Of a stretch of 58,874 bases of DNA, positions 46,101 through 57,240 are shown piece by piece; position 1 is the first letter of the stretch, and every line of letters begins with the position of its first letter. The notes beneath the pieces were generated by a model. The model was not told the DNA's origin. It ran no database searches and saw nothing but the letters and a program-made list of their open reading frames with translations. A program made the translations under genes and the position numbers. Source of the stretch: Nemertoderma westbladi (taxonomy: Eukaryota; Xenacoelomorpha; Nemertodermatida; Nemertodermatidae). The stretch is taken from assembly GCA_032718475.1 (NCBI GenBank), contig JAUCBJ010004954.1, forward strand, positions 5,001 to 63,874, in the 5' to 3' direction.

Positions 46101-47762
46101 AAACCACAGAGTACAAGCATTATAAAATAGGGTACGAGGAAAGAACCTGGAGAAGTAAACAATTAAACCACAGAGTACAAGCAGTATAAAATAGGGTACG
46201 AGGAAAGCACCTGGAGAAGTAAACAATTAAACCACAGAGTACAAGCATTATAAAATAGGGTACATGGAAAGCACCTGGAGAAGTAAACAATTAAACCACA
46301 GAGTACAAGCATTATAAAATAGGGTACGAGGAAAGCACCTGGAGAAGTAAACAATTAAACCACAGAGTACAATCATTATAAAATAGGGTACGAGGAAAGC
46401 ACCTGGAGAAGTAAACAATTAAACCGCAGAGTACAAGCACCTGGATAAGTAAACAATTAAACCGCAGAGTACAAGCATTATAAAATAGGGTACGAGGAAA
46501 GCACCTGGAGAAGTAAACAATTAAACCGCAGAGTACAAGCATTATAAAATAGGGTACGAAGAAAGCACCTGGAGAAGTAAACAATTAAACCGCAGAGTAC
46601 AAGCATTATAAAATAGGGTACGAGGAAAGCACCTGGAGAAGTAAACAATTAAACCGCAGAGTACAAGCACCTGGAGAAGTAAACAATTAAACCGCAGAGT
46701 ACAAGCATTATAAAATAGGGTACATGGAAAGCACCTGGAGAAGTAAACAATTAAACCACAGAGTACAAGCATTATAAAATAGGGTACGAGGAAAGAACCT
46801 GGAGAAGTAAACAATTAAACCACAGAGTACAAGCAGTATAAAATAGGGTACGAGGAAAGCACCTGGAGAAGTAAACAATTAAACCACAGAGTACAAGCAC
46901 CTGGAGAAGTAAACAATTAAACCACAGAGTACAAGCAGTATAAAATAGGGTACGAGGAAAGCACCTGGAGAAGTAAACAATTAAACCACAGAGTACAAGC
47001 ATTATAAAATAGGGTACGAGGAAAGCACCTGGAGAAGTAAACAATTAAACCACAGAGTACAAGCATTATAAAATAGGGTACGAGGAAAGCACCTGGAGAA
47101 GTAAACAATTAAACCGCAGAGTACAAGCATTATAAAATAGGGTACGAGGAAAGCACCTGGAGAAGTAAACAATTAAACCACAGAGTACAAGTATTATAAA
47201 ATAGGGTACGAGGAAAGCACCTGGAGAAGTAAACAATTAAACCACAGAGTACAAGCATTATAAAATAGGGTACGAGGAAAGCACCTGGAGAAGTAAACAA
47301 TTAAACCACAGAGTACAAGCAGTATAAAATAGGGTACGAGGAAAGCACCTGGAGAAGTAAACAATTAAACCACAGAGTACAAGCATTATAAAATAGGGTA
47401 CGAGGAAAGCACCTGGAGAAGTAAACAATTAAACCGCAGAGTACAAGCATTATAAAATAGGGTACATGGAAAGCACCTGGAGAAGTAAACAATTAAACCG
47501 CAGAGTACAAGCATTATAAAATAGGGTACGAGGAAAGCACCTGGAGAAGTAAACAATTAAACCGCAGAGTACAAGCATTATAAAATAGGGTACGAGGAAA
47601 GAACCTGGAGAAGTAAACAATTAAACCACAGAGTACAAGCATTATAAAATAGGGTACGAGGAAAGCACCTGGAGAAGTAAACAATTAAACCGCAGAGTAC
47701 AAGCACCTGGAGAAGTAAACAATTAAACCGCAGAGTACAAGCACCTGGAGAAGTAAACAATT
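37125..47762 (-). repeat. 64-bp satellite of the exon A splice acceptor plus exon start
   Basis: About 166 head-to-tail copies directly upstream of exon A. On the minus strand a unit reads TTGTTTACTTCTCCAG, then GTGCTTTCCTCGTACCC and TATTTTATAATGCTTG, TACTCTGTGG; this is the exon A acceptor and the first ~45 bases of the exon. All copies checked have TATAATG where the exon has TATCATG. Common variants are acgagg/acatgg and accgcag/accacag on the plus strand. Shortened 38-bp units with a 26-bp deletion occur near 39140, 39245, 45750, 46015, 46440, 46670, 46900 and 47705. Short minus-strand frames here (AFLVPYFIML...) are repeat translations, not separate genes. Confidence 0.97.
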
Positions 47763-47934
47763 AACATAATAATTACAAGTAAGGATCTAAGCAGAACATT
47801 TTCCGAATATCCGAACAAAAGAGATAAATAATTATATCGGCATTTCTCTTTGTTCCTAGGAACAAATACATTTTTAAAATTGTTTGGAGACCCAAACGGG
47901 ACAAAGTCCGGCAATGAGATTATACTTATACTAC
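47763..47934. other. Unique sequence upstream of the satellite
   Basis: Short AT-rich stretch between the 64-bp array and LINE-B. No TM1 exon was seen. Confidence 0.4.
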
Positions 47935-48545
47935 TACTACTACTACAACTATCGACATGCTGCATTGCAGCTGCATTATATATATCACATATATTCAATG
48001 TGCCGGCTTATCGTTAAAATTGCGCCGCCACAACTCCCTATCACCCATAACATTTGCTAGATCATCCGCATCTTCAAGGCCAATGTCCTTTAAGATGCGT
48101 CTCAAGAAAGTCACGGGCTGTCCACCATGCGTATCCACTCCATAAGCAATCCAAATCACAAGATTATGCACTGGCTGGTCCTCACGGCGAAAGCAATGTC
48201 CTGAAAAGCGGAGGCGGCTTAATGTTTAGATTGGGGAGACTAATAAAAACATCCAATGTTGTACAGAGTCTGATAGGAGATGTAATCATTGTACTTTACA
48301 AAATGAACCCGGCGCAGCATTCTTGTGAAAGTGCCATCCAGAGATTTAGTGTCCTCAGCAGTTAGAGCCCAGCATGGACTCCCATAGAGGAGTACTGGAA
48401 CTACTGCTGCTCTAAATAATCGGACCTTAAGATTCCGTTTTATTCTATGGGACTTCCAAATCCTGGACAGACTATTCAATGCTGCCCACACCCAGACAAT
48501 GCTGCCCTTACGTATCCGAAGGATACGTAAAGATATGTACAATGC
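47935..48545 (-). mobile_element. LINE family B, 3' fragment
   Basis: A minus-strand fragment from the (TAG)n end and GCAGCTGCAATGCAGC block through the C-terminal coding region (KVRLFRAAVVPVLLYGS, WALTAEDTKSLDGTF). Frameshifts and stops make it non-functional, and it is more diverged than the copy at 57560. Confidence 0.85.
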
Positions 48546-48564
48546 TGATTCCCGGATCCGAATC

Positions 48565-49200
48565 CATGATAATAATAATAATTGTATTTATAAACCGTTT
48601 ATACAATGATAGGCTTTAGGCTTACAAACTAGGATATAAGTGAAAGTTCTAAAAATTACAAATATACAATGTAATGTTAATTAATTAAGTAGAGTTGAAA
48701 ATAGTTAAACACCGGCAATAGTAAACTCAATCACCATACTCGGGGACTAAAAACTCTTCAGGTTACTCTTAACGGTGTCAAGGTTGGAGGAGTTTCTAAT
48801 CGAACAGGGTAACGCATTCCACACTGACACGGGGCAGTTACAGCAGAGGAACGGCGACCATAAGTTTTAGTGTTATAGTTAGGTACTGCCAACAGCAGCA
48901 TGTTGGCGGAGCGCAGATTACATGTTAGATGATAAAGTGAAAGTATTTCAGACAAGTAATCCGGAGCCGTTTCATGTTGGCATTTAAAGGTAAAAACAGC
49001 TTGTAGTCAATTCGTCTATGAACTGGTAGCCAATGGAGTTGTTTCAAGACTGGAGAAATGAGGTCATAATTTCTGACATTACAGAGCAATCTAGCAGAAC
49101 AGTTCTGAACATATTGAAGCTTATTTATTATATTTCTGTCTGTTAAATAAAATGTGAAACTGTGAAATAGTACAAAATCGCACAGACCACACGACAAGAC
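48565..49200 (-). mobile_element. L2/CR1-like LINE 3' fragment
   Basis: A minus-strand relic of an RT C-terminus: INKLQYVQNCSARLLCNVRN, VLKQLHWLPVHRRIDYKLFL, then after a frameshift SEILSLYHLTCNLRS. The QxxQNxxARL...HWLPVxxRI pattern is typical of CR1/L2-type LINEs. It ends in a TTATTATTATTATC-type tail next to the LINE-B fragment. Confidence 0.8.
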
Positions 49201-49224
49201 TGCTACATACTACTGTACTACACA

Positions 49225-49440
49225 ATAACACGTTCGTGGGGCCTTCGCGCAGCACGAGGCCCAGTTATGAGATACAAATTAATATCGAGCGACTGTATCA
49301 CAAAATCAGTATTTAACTTTATAAATTAGTAAAATTTAGAAATTTAACCACACCGCCAATCAATCAAAAAAAGAGGGACAGTACGTGTTCAGCCCTTTAA
49401 ATCTGCACCCCCACCCCACCCCACCACCCCCCCCCCCCCC
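49225..49440 (+). repeat. Dispersed repeat family R1, copy 2
   Basis: Inverted relative to 5360-5600. It begins CACGTTCGTGGGGCCTTCGC and ends at TCTGCACCCCCACCCC, followed by a poly(C) tract at 49425-49441. Confidence 0.65.
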
Positions 49441-49441
49441 A

Positions 49442-50009
49442 CCCTTCCCACCCACCAATACATAACCGCGACATCTACCACCCACGGAAGGTAGCACGAA
49501 CTTATTTCCAATCGCACGTTCAATATGCGAAGCCAGGTGGTTTATAGGAATATAATCTACGCAGTACTAAATACAGTCGATGCAGTAATGAATGATATTC
49601 AAATAATTTATTTAATATACTGTTAATGCCTCTGAAAACTTAGACAATTAAAATACACAGAAATCCCATCAAAAAATAATAAGCATAATATTTTGAGAAA
49701 TAAACAATTTTGGATATAAGCCTTCTGCGCAGTGGTAATCTTATTGACTGACAATCATTAAATGAGATCTGTCTATTACCTGAGACTAAAGAACACAGAC
49801 TCTATAGTGTAATAGGAGGTAGGGAATGCAGGTTTCAATCTCGTTAGGTCTAGCTGGCAGCCGTGTGGCTAGTTACATACAACCCCCCTCCACTGGCATT
49901 CCCAGCAACTGGCTCCCTTACACACACATCCCCCATCTATGTACCAGCCAACTTGCAAGTTGGCCAATAAATGATCAGTATTTAATAGAATCAATTTTTT
50001 ATGCCGTTT
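49442..50009. other. No gene recognised
   Basis: AT-rich sequence. The open frame at 49826-50059 has no recognisable similarity. Confidence 0.4.
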
Positions 50010-50455
50010 TAATTACTTTAGATCAATTAAAGACACAATTATTAAAGCAAATCACTTGAACTAATTAAAAACTATAATAGAATGGCGTATGTGGATTACA
50101 TCTGTATAATTTTTAATTATAATTATTTAAATCTTATACTGTAAAACAATTAATTTCCTTTAAAAGGCAGGTTGAAAATGGTGTTTTCACCGTAATCAAC
50201 TTAATTAACTAATTAACTGCTATTATCTTAGCTTCTCGAAGGCCACACGGAAATTCTACTTGGAAAATTTCTAAACTTTTGCCAAACAACATGTGTACCA
50301 AGTTTGGATAGATTTCATCAAAGATTGGCCGAGTTATTAACGTTTAAAATTGAACACGACAGAACGACAGAACGACAGAACGACAGAACGACAGAACGAC
50401 AGGTTGATTAATGGTACCACTACGCTAAGGCTCACTCACTTCGTGGCTCGCCCCA
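50010..50455 (-). repeat. Dispersed repeat family R3, minus copy
   Basis: An inverted copy of the element at 50955-52030. Shared blocks include CCAAACTTGGTACACATG (read on the element strand) and GTTAATAACTC, plus a short CAGAACGA pentuplet run and the GGCTCGCCCCACA block. Together with the copy at 50955 it forms a long imperfect inverted repeat. Confidence 0.75.
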
Positions 50456-50536
50456 CAGTACTAAGTCCTACATACATACGAAGGGGGGGGGGGGGGGGGG
50501 GGGGGTAGCTTCGTATGTATGTAGGACTTAGTACTG
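50456..50536. other. Perfect 28-bp inverted repeat around poly(G)
   Basis: The arms at 50456-50483 and 50509-50536 (CTAAGTCCTACATACATACG and its complement) are exact inverses separated by ~22 G and a short TAG. Sequence on either side (49150-49240 and 50530-50610) is also inverted. This may be a real hairpin or a foldback/assembly junction. Confidence 0.85.
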
Positions 50537-50954
50537 TTATTGTAGTACAGTAGTATGTAGCAGTAGCAGTCTTGTCGTGTGGTCTGTGCGATTTTGTGCC
50601 ATTTCACTATTTAATATGCAATTTCCATTATTAATAATTAGGTCACTTACTTCCAACTTCTGTATAGGATTATATGCATTGATAATGACGGCTATTACCG
50701 TCGAAATATATTTGTAATTACTTATAATATCATATTTACTATATTATTATCTCCGAACTTTATTCTTTTTACGCGAAAAATATGTTTATTGTCCGTGGTT
50801 TATTGTCATGAAAAAGCAGTATAAGAATAGTTGTGCTACTGTATTATTTCGAATTTCTTCACGTTCATAAACTTTTTGAGTCAGAATTATTATTATTACT
50901 TTCAAACACCTACAGTACAATATCTGAGGGGGGTTCCAATACCAATTTTGATTT

Positions 50955-52030
50955 GTTCTCCTACTGTGGAGCGAGCCACGAAATTAAGCGAGCTTAGCAT
51001 ATGGGTACCACTAACTCAATCGGTGTGTCTGTTGTGGGGCGAGCCACGAAAGTAAGCGAGCTTATCATACGGGTACCACCAACTCAATCGGTGTGTCTGT
51101 TGTGGGGCGAGCCACGAAATTAAGCGAGCTTAGCATACGGGTACCACTAACTCAATCGGTGTGTCTGTTGTGGGGCGAGCCACGAAAGTACGCGAACTTA
51201 GCATACGGGTATCACTAACTCAATCGGTGTGTCTGTTGTTCTATCGTTCTGTCGATCTGTCGATCTGTTGTTCTATCGATCTGTTGTGTTCAATTTTAAA
51301 CGTTAATAACTCAGCCAAATCTCGATGAAATCTATCCAAACTTGGTACACATGTTGTTTGGCAAAAGTTTAGAAATTTTCCAAGTTGAATTTACGTGTGG
51401 CGTGGCCTTTGAGAAGCTAAGATAATAGCAGTTAATTAGTTAATTAAGTTAATTAAGTCAGCAATTTCAACCTGCCTCTTAAAGGATATTAATTATTTTC
51501 TAGTATAAGATTTAAATAATTATACTTCAAAATTATACAGCTGTAATCCCCATACCCCATTCCATTATAGTTTTTAATTAGTTCAAGTGATTTGCTTTAA
51601 GAAATGTGTTTTTAATTGATCTAAACGTAATTAAGTTATGAAAATCGTCACTCTATACTTCCAGCTAGCGCCCTCATTCCTTGGCATACTAGCTATTGCC
51701 TATTATGTTTGAACCAGTCCAATTATCTCACCACTACTTGACAACGGGTAATTAATTAGATCTATAGGGCATAGGCAGGCACTACTACAGTAGTGTAAGG
51801 TGCCATACTAATAAGCCAACCAACTTGTTTTATCTCGCAAAATGATTGCCTGGGATTATTTAATCGCGATTCTTTAGAATAATTAGCTAAATAATTTTGT
51901 TGAGGTGTAGACATGATAAATTAATATTTTAGAATCAATACTATCGCCATAAGGTAAGTTTTAATAATTTTTACAAATTGGGTTGCCTCCACGCCTTAAA
52001 ATATTTTACTTAATTTACTTTTAAAACACA
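50955..52030 (+). repeat. Dispersed repeat family R3, plus copy
   Basis: It starts with about four ~82-bp direct repeats (TGTGGGGCGAGCCACGAA, GGGTACCACTAACTC, ending CGGTGTGTCTGT). A run of ttctatcgatctg-type words follows, then a unique body (CCAAACTTGGTACACATG, CATTCCTTGGCATACTAGC, CATAAGGTAAGTTTTAAT). The body recurs at 58140-58874. It has no coding capacity. Confidence 0.75.
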
Positions 52031-52084
52031 AATTTCCTGTTAATACATTACCTCTGCCTTTCATTAATCCTCTATTCCACTGTA

Positions 52085-52310
52085 GGCTACTCCTTTGGGT
52101 TGGGGTGGTGCAGATTAAGAGGGCGGTAGAAGCGAGGGGGGAACTTTCCTCTCTTCTTTGATTTATTCTTATTGGCGGTTTGGTTAAATTTCTAAATTAT
52201 ATATTTAAATTTCTTAAGTACCGATTTTGGGATAGAATTGCTCAATTTAAATTTGTATCTGATAACTGAGCATCGTGCTGCGCGAAGGCCCCACGGACGT
52301 GTACTGTATG
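52085..52310 (-). repeat. Dispersed repeat family R1, copy 3
   Basis: Same orientation as 5360-5600, from GGGTTGGGGTGGTGCAGATT to CGCGAAGGCCCCACGGACG. Confidence 0.65.
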
Positions 52311-52990
52311 TCTATAGTGTACCTACCTGTAGCCTACCAGTAGGCATGGACTAACCTCCTCCGCTTTGGAAGCAAAGATAAGGGAATCTCCAGACATTAC
52401 CCAATCCCACCGCGTAACCTATACAGGCTAACACAAATTCTACTTTCTTATCCCAGGTTTCGCGGCGGCCCATTCTCCTCTGTATCCAAATATTTATATA
52501 AATTAATTAACAATAAAAATCATTGATATAGTCGATTCTACAAAATACATTGTCAAAATAAATGTAGTGGTTCAAAAGGTTAAATGTGTAACGAAAATAA
52601 TTCATTATAAAGGCCTACTACATACAGTACACTATACAAATAGAACGGTATCAATCAATATACGGCGTTGAAATCAAAATATTGGTCGTTATAGTAGGAC
52701 AAACAAACCAAACAAACGGTACCGAGATATAATTAGTCGATACTACTGTATTAGGCATATATATTAATATCTAACGCAATCATAATCACCGTACAGTCTT
52801 TGTCTGGAACTAAAGTGCTGCAAACACACCGCTTTCCGCCTAATAATAACGCCTGGGACTGCCAACTTTACCATTATACAGTTTAGGCCTATATCAGCTC
52901 AGACTGATGGCCCACCAACAAACGGTATTTTGTACAAGTAGTGTATTTTTTTATTTATGAGAAAAGTAGGTATGCATGCATGCAGCGGTG
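52311..52990. other. No gene recognised
   Basis: AT-rich sequence with no clear element or exon. Confidence 0.4.
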
Positions 52991-52999
52991 CAACAATTT

Positions 53000-53720
53000 T
53001 CTGCTGTAACTTAGGACCATTCTGCCTTCTTGGGTTCTATGGTGAGGCCAATATTTTGTAACTCTACCACATCAGCTCTAAGCAATGATTATACTCGCTC
53101 AAGCATGATATCATCAGCAATACTTATTATTTCCAAGCACCAGCGCTTGCCTAACCATTGCAAGCCTTGCTTAACACCCTTCAGGAGAGCGACGCAAACA
53201 GGATTAATTAGGTTATTGAAGGACATGAAGATTTTGAATGTCCTGTTTTAAGCAGCGAAGGCTAGGCAAATTCTTCGGCTTAGGACTTCCTTCAGCTTCT
53301 GAAAAAAAGTCTGGAATTCGTCATTGACGTAATCGGCATTTACGTCTAATTTGCAGAAGATTGAAGTGAGCCCTTTCTGCCTGTGGTCATCGATCGAGTG
53401 CTTCCAGTAAGTAATACTGTGTCTACTCGAACTTTTCGTTGGTAGGCGGTCTGGTCTGCATTGGATGGAATCTCTGGGCTTTGATCAGGTACTCCCTCAG
53501 GATCAGGGATTCAAAGACCTTAGCTAAGATACTTATTGTAGCTATTGGTCTGTAAGATGGTGATAGGGTTGGTCCCTTCCTTTCCCTTTGTATAAACTTT
53601 TTATTCTAGTTTTTCCAAAGTTGTCCGGAACCGTTCCGAGTCGGAAGCAGGTATTAATGAGATCTGCCATTGTGTGGCTAATGAAAGCCGTGTCCCGGAG
53701 GAGTAGTTAGTTGTTCGACT
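53000..53720 (-). pseudogene. Degraded LINE reverse transcriptase relic
   Basis: Broken minus-strand frames contain SYRPIATISILAKVFESLI, the RT motif that follows the palm start in many LINEs. Upstream is an FRLGTVPDNFGKT-like piece and downstream are heavily shifted remnants. It is a different, older family from A, B and the CR1-like element. Confidence 0.6.
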
Positions 53721-53724
53721 AAGA

Positions 53725-54607
53725 GTTCAGCTAGATCAGGTGATTGATTTGCCTCTTGTTAGCTTACTTCGCCCTGCGCAGAGACCCCACGAACGTGTTT
53801 GGGTTCTGTTTGAAAGACTACCTTTACTACTGTACTGTCAAGCACACTATATTAATCCATTAAATAAGATTCTGTACTGTAATGTGTACTGAATATTAAA
53901 AGACGCGATCAGTAATTTAAAATTAAAATAATAATTATTATTAAATAAAGAAATGTTAATTATATGGCATCGTCTTTTCTTCGAGATCACGACTAAACTC
54001 CAAAGACCAATATTTTTATTTCGAATTTGAGGCAGGCCGCGCATGGTTGATGGAAAACCAGCCCACATCTAATCCCTACATTAACTTTAATGAATTAGCT
54101 GACTGCCACACCACACTCATAATGCACCGCAACTAACTATTCTTATTTTCTAGCCAATCCCATTAAACTCACCATATGGCCCAATAGTTACAATTATAGT
54201 TAACTATTGTATATGAGCATCAACTATTTAATACTCGCCAACATTATTACCACTACCACATCGACCAGAGATTCCATCTCTCTGATTCCGTTATTGATTA
54301 ATGTGGCACTCCTAGATGGTGGGCGCAATCCTTATGCGTCAAAGTGTGTAGATTGTTGTACATTTTGGTACAATTTGTCTTATTGTACCAATTTCACAGA
54401 TGGGTGACTTTGGACTAAATAAAAATGCATACCTCTCCAAGGGGAAGTTGAGGCAAATCACAGCTGATTAGTCTGAAAATATAACTGTAATTAATGCCAA
54501 TGAAGCGAAAACTTTATAGCATAATAAAACATGAACATAATAAAACGCAAACCAATTAAAATTAATAAATTATTTAAATACACATTAATATACAGTAACA
54601 CTGTTTT
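53725..54607. other. No gene recognised
   Basis: AT-rich sequence. A partial R1-type end (CCCCACGAACGTG) lies near 53785. The small open frames show no similarity. Confidence 0.4.
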
Positions 54608-54661
54608 AGTGGAAAGTGTATTTTTATACGGGGGTGAGACCTGGACACTGACTAAATCACT
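54608..54661 (+). mobile_element. LINE-A fragment, left of the nested insertion
   Basis: Matches LINE-A coding sequence (GGGGGTGAGACCTGGACACT, then ACTAAATCACT). It stops abruptly where the CR1-like element begins and resumes at ~56765 with TTGAACAACGAATT. Confidence 0.9.
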
Positions 54662-56764
54662 GATAAGTCAGATCGGGTATATCTGCGTTTAAAATGAATG
54701 GCAAAGTAATAATTGATGACACTACTAAAGCACATATATTTTCTGAAGTTTTTTCTGAGAATTTTACAAAGGATAATGAATCAATGCCTATTTTTAACCG
54801 TAGAGTAGCTAATGGTGTACACATTTCCACTGTAGATTTTTCCCCTGGTGCTGTTTATTCTGTACTTAAGAATATTAAGGCTAAATGTGGAAAAACTCCA
54901 GATGGTTTTCCCAGTTTTATTTTTGCGAAACTACCTAAATGTTTATCTGTTCCGTTGTCTATTTTATTTAAAGTATCATTTGAATCTCACGCTTTACCCT
55001 CTATATGGCTCACTGCTAACATTATCCCCCTCTTTAAGAAGGGCAGCCACACTAATCCGTATAACTACCGCCCCATTTCGCTTACATGTGTAACATGTAA
55101 AATAATGGAGTTATGTATCAAAAATGATGTATTATTGTACCTAAGGTTGCATAATATTATTAGTAAGTCGCAACATGGATTTATGAAACGTCGCAGTACT
55201 TGTACTCAATTGCTTGACAGTACTAATAAATGGTTTAAGCTGCTTGACAGTCGCAGCTCTATAGACGTTATATACATAGATTTCGCCAAGGCGTTTGATT
55301 CTGTCGTTCACTGTAAACTTTTGGCTAAACTTGCTAGCTACGGTATCTCGGGTCACTTGTTATTGTGGATTGGTGCTTTTCTATGTAATCGTACCCAACA
55401 AGTCTTGGTTGGTAATACTATTTCTGTCGTAAGCAAAGTTATATCAGGTACAATTCAAGGAAGCGTTTTAGGGCCATTATTATTTTTACTCTATGTTAAT
55501 GATTTACCTGATATTATAGGTACCGGCACCTGTTGTAATTTATTCGCTGACGATCTCAAGTTGTACAGCAAATCATCAGACATCCATTCATTGGCAGAAG
55601 CTCTCAAATCACTAGAGACTTGGGCAAATGAGTGGCAGGTCAAGATAGCTGCACACAAATGTTCAGTAGTTCATTTATCTACAACTTGTATAAAGGTGTC
55701 ACCTGTGCAATACTTTCTTAATGGTAACCTTATAAAAAATGATGACTTTTGTAGAGATCTTGGTGTAATTGTGAATCACGATTTGAAATTTGATCTTCAC
55801 TACCGTGAACAAGTAAAGAAGGCGTATAGAGTAGTGAATATTTTATTTAAGTGTTTTTATACCGGTAACCTGAAAGCCATTTGTACAGCGTATAAGTCAT
55901 ATGCCAGACCATTACTAGAATATTGTACTGCCGTTTGCTCTCCATTTACGTTAGGTAGTATTGATTTAATCGAACGGGTTCAGCGTTACTTCACCCGGCG
56001 TCTTTTTAAGCGCTGTAACCTCGGCAGCCGTAGTTACATGGAGAGAATTAATTTTCTTAAGCTACAACCTCTAGAAGTACGTAGGCATATTTATGATTTA
56101 AAAATGGTGTATAGTATTTTTCATAATGATGTTGATCTAAATTTTAATGACTTTTTCACTTTAAGTACCAATATTAGAAATAGAGGCCATAACCGTAAGC
56201 TTTTCAAATCGTTTTGCCGTCTACAAATTGTAAAAAACTCTTTTTCAAACAGAACTGTAGATATTTGGAATTCCTTACCCGAAGAAATTGTCAATTCTGC
56301 AAATGTAAATATTTTTACTGATAAATTGAAAGATGTTGATCTATTGCCATATTGTCATTTTAACAGATTTTTAAATTAACCACATATATTTTTTATTTGT
56401 TTTTATTTATATTTAATCTACCAAATAGTTTTTAATATTTTTGTCATTTTTATAAAAAGGATCAATGGCTTTCGAAACAAATTATGTTTTTTTTACTTGA
56501 TGATATAATCTCTGTTTACTTGGTTTTATTTCGTTGGTCATTCTTGTAGTTTTATTGTTGTTGTTTGTATTTTAGCGTTTATCCCTCTATCTGTTGCCTT
56601 TGCCCTTCTACTTAAATGTGTATTTTATCCACCTGTAAGTGTAATTTTATATATCTAATTATAACTTCTAATTAGGTATTTGTACCTAGGTGGTGTTCCC
56701 CCTGTTTATATTTTATTCTTTAAAATTAAACTGAGTGTTTTAAATAAAAATAAAATAAAATAAA
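54662..56764 (+). mobile_element. CR1/jockey-like LINE inserted into LINE-A
   Basis: A 5'-truncated element of ~2.1 kb with an intact RT frame, a ~370-bp 3' UTR and a tail of AAATA/AAATAA repeats. It splits a LINE-A copy whose two halves join precisely (CACT / CTTGAAC). Any target duplication is only 2-3 bp or is obscured by the tail. Confidence 0.88.
54694..56379 (+). CDS. CR1/jockey-like LINE reverse transcriptase (ORF2 C-terminal part)
   Basis: 561 codons without a break. It starts in the region between endonuclease and RT (no APE motifs), so the 5' end was lost on insertion. RT motifs in order: NPYNYRPISLTCVTCKIME, SQHGFMKRRSTCTQLL, IYIDFAKAFDSV (catalytic Asp), GTIQGSVLGPLLFLLYVNDL, and LFADDLKLYS (catalytic Asp pair). 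They are followed by the thumb and a C-terminal domain (RPLLEYCTAVCSPFT, RVQRYFTRRLF, WNSLPEEIV). The layout is typical of CR1/jockey-group LINEs. An intact frame in a truncated copy suggests recent insertion. In-frame ATG use is incidental; it is not expected to be expressed from its own promoter. Confidence 0.9.
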   Translation: MNGKVIIDDTTKAHIFSEVFSENFTKDNESMPIFNRRVANGVHISTVDFSPGAVYSVLKNIKAKCGKTPDGFPSFIFAKLPKCLSVPLSILFKVSFESHALPSIWLTANIIPLFKKGSHTNPYNYRPISLTCVTCKIMELCIKNDVLLYLRLHNIISKSQHGFMKRRSTCTQLLDSTNKWFKLLDSRSSIDVIYIDFAKAFDSVVHCKLLAKLASYGISGHLLLWIGAFLCNRTQQVLVGNTISVVSKVISGTIQGSVLGPLLFLLYVNDLPDIIGTGTCCNLFADDLKLYSKSSDIHSLAEALKSLETWANEWQVKIAAHKCSVVHLSTTCIKVSPVQYFLNGNLIKNDDFCRDLGVIVNHDLKFDLHYREQVKKAYRVVNILFKCFYTGNLKAICTAYKSYARPLLEYCTAVCSPFTLGSIDLIERVQRYFTRRLFKRCNLGSRSYMERINFLKLQPLEVRRHIYDLKMVYSIFHNDVDLNFNDFFTLSTNIRNRGHNRKLFKSFCRLQIVKNSFSNRTVDIWNSLPEEIVNSANVNIFTDKLKDVDLLPYCHFNRFLN

Positions 56765-57140
56765 ACTTGAACAACGAATTTATGGTTGCTACACAAGACT
56801 ACGGCAGCCCTAAACATCAGCTGGAGACAACACATGACAAACGCCGAGCTTTATGGTACAATACCACCTGTATCAACCACCCTCCGTGAACGCAGATTAA
56901 GATTCAGTGGGCACTGCTGGAGAAGTAAAGACGAGGTCATACCAGATCTACTTTTCTGGCAACCAATACAAGGAAAGCGTATAGTCGTGGACGACCTGCT
57001 ATCATAATGTATATAGACAAACTTGAAAGGGATACTGAACTTGGGAGAAACGAAATTGCGACAACTATGGAGAATCGGGAAGCCTGGAAGGATCTCATTT
57101 CCACTATCCGAGCTCGCTCGACCTACAGTAGTAGTACTGT
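56765..57140 (+). mobile_element. LINE-A fragment, right of the nested insertion
   Basis: Continues LINE-A from TTGAACAACGAATT to the GCTCGCTCGACC end and its TAG/GTA tail. It has a small deletion near 56800 and a frameshift near 56985 (GKRIVVDDLLS) compared with the 6396 copy. Confidence 0.88.
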
Positions 57141-57154
57141 AGTAGTAGTAGTAA

Positions 57155-57240
57155 GTAATAATAATAATAATAATAATATATATTATTTATTTATATAGCG
57201 CCAAATTTACATCATATACGTACTCTAAGGCGCTGACAAC
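57155..57240 (-). mobile_element. L2-like LINE or SINE 3' end
   Basis: On the minus strand the segment reads TTGGCGCTATATAAATAAAT followed by (ATT)n, the common 3' end of L2/CR2-type elements and their SINE partners. Only ~85 bp can be assigned. Confidence 0.55.

Noticed and set aside
37125-47760. Many small frames starting MFTSPGAFLVPYF and similar
   Set aside because: These are repeat copies of the start of exon A read through the 64-bp satellite, not a family of transporter genes.
47763-54600. The TM1 exon of the SLC6 gene
   Set aside because: I looked on the minus strand for the coding pattern of NVWRFPY and found none. It probably lies outside the window.
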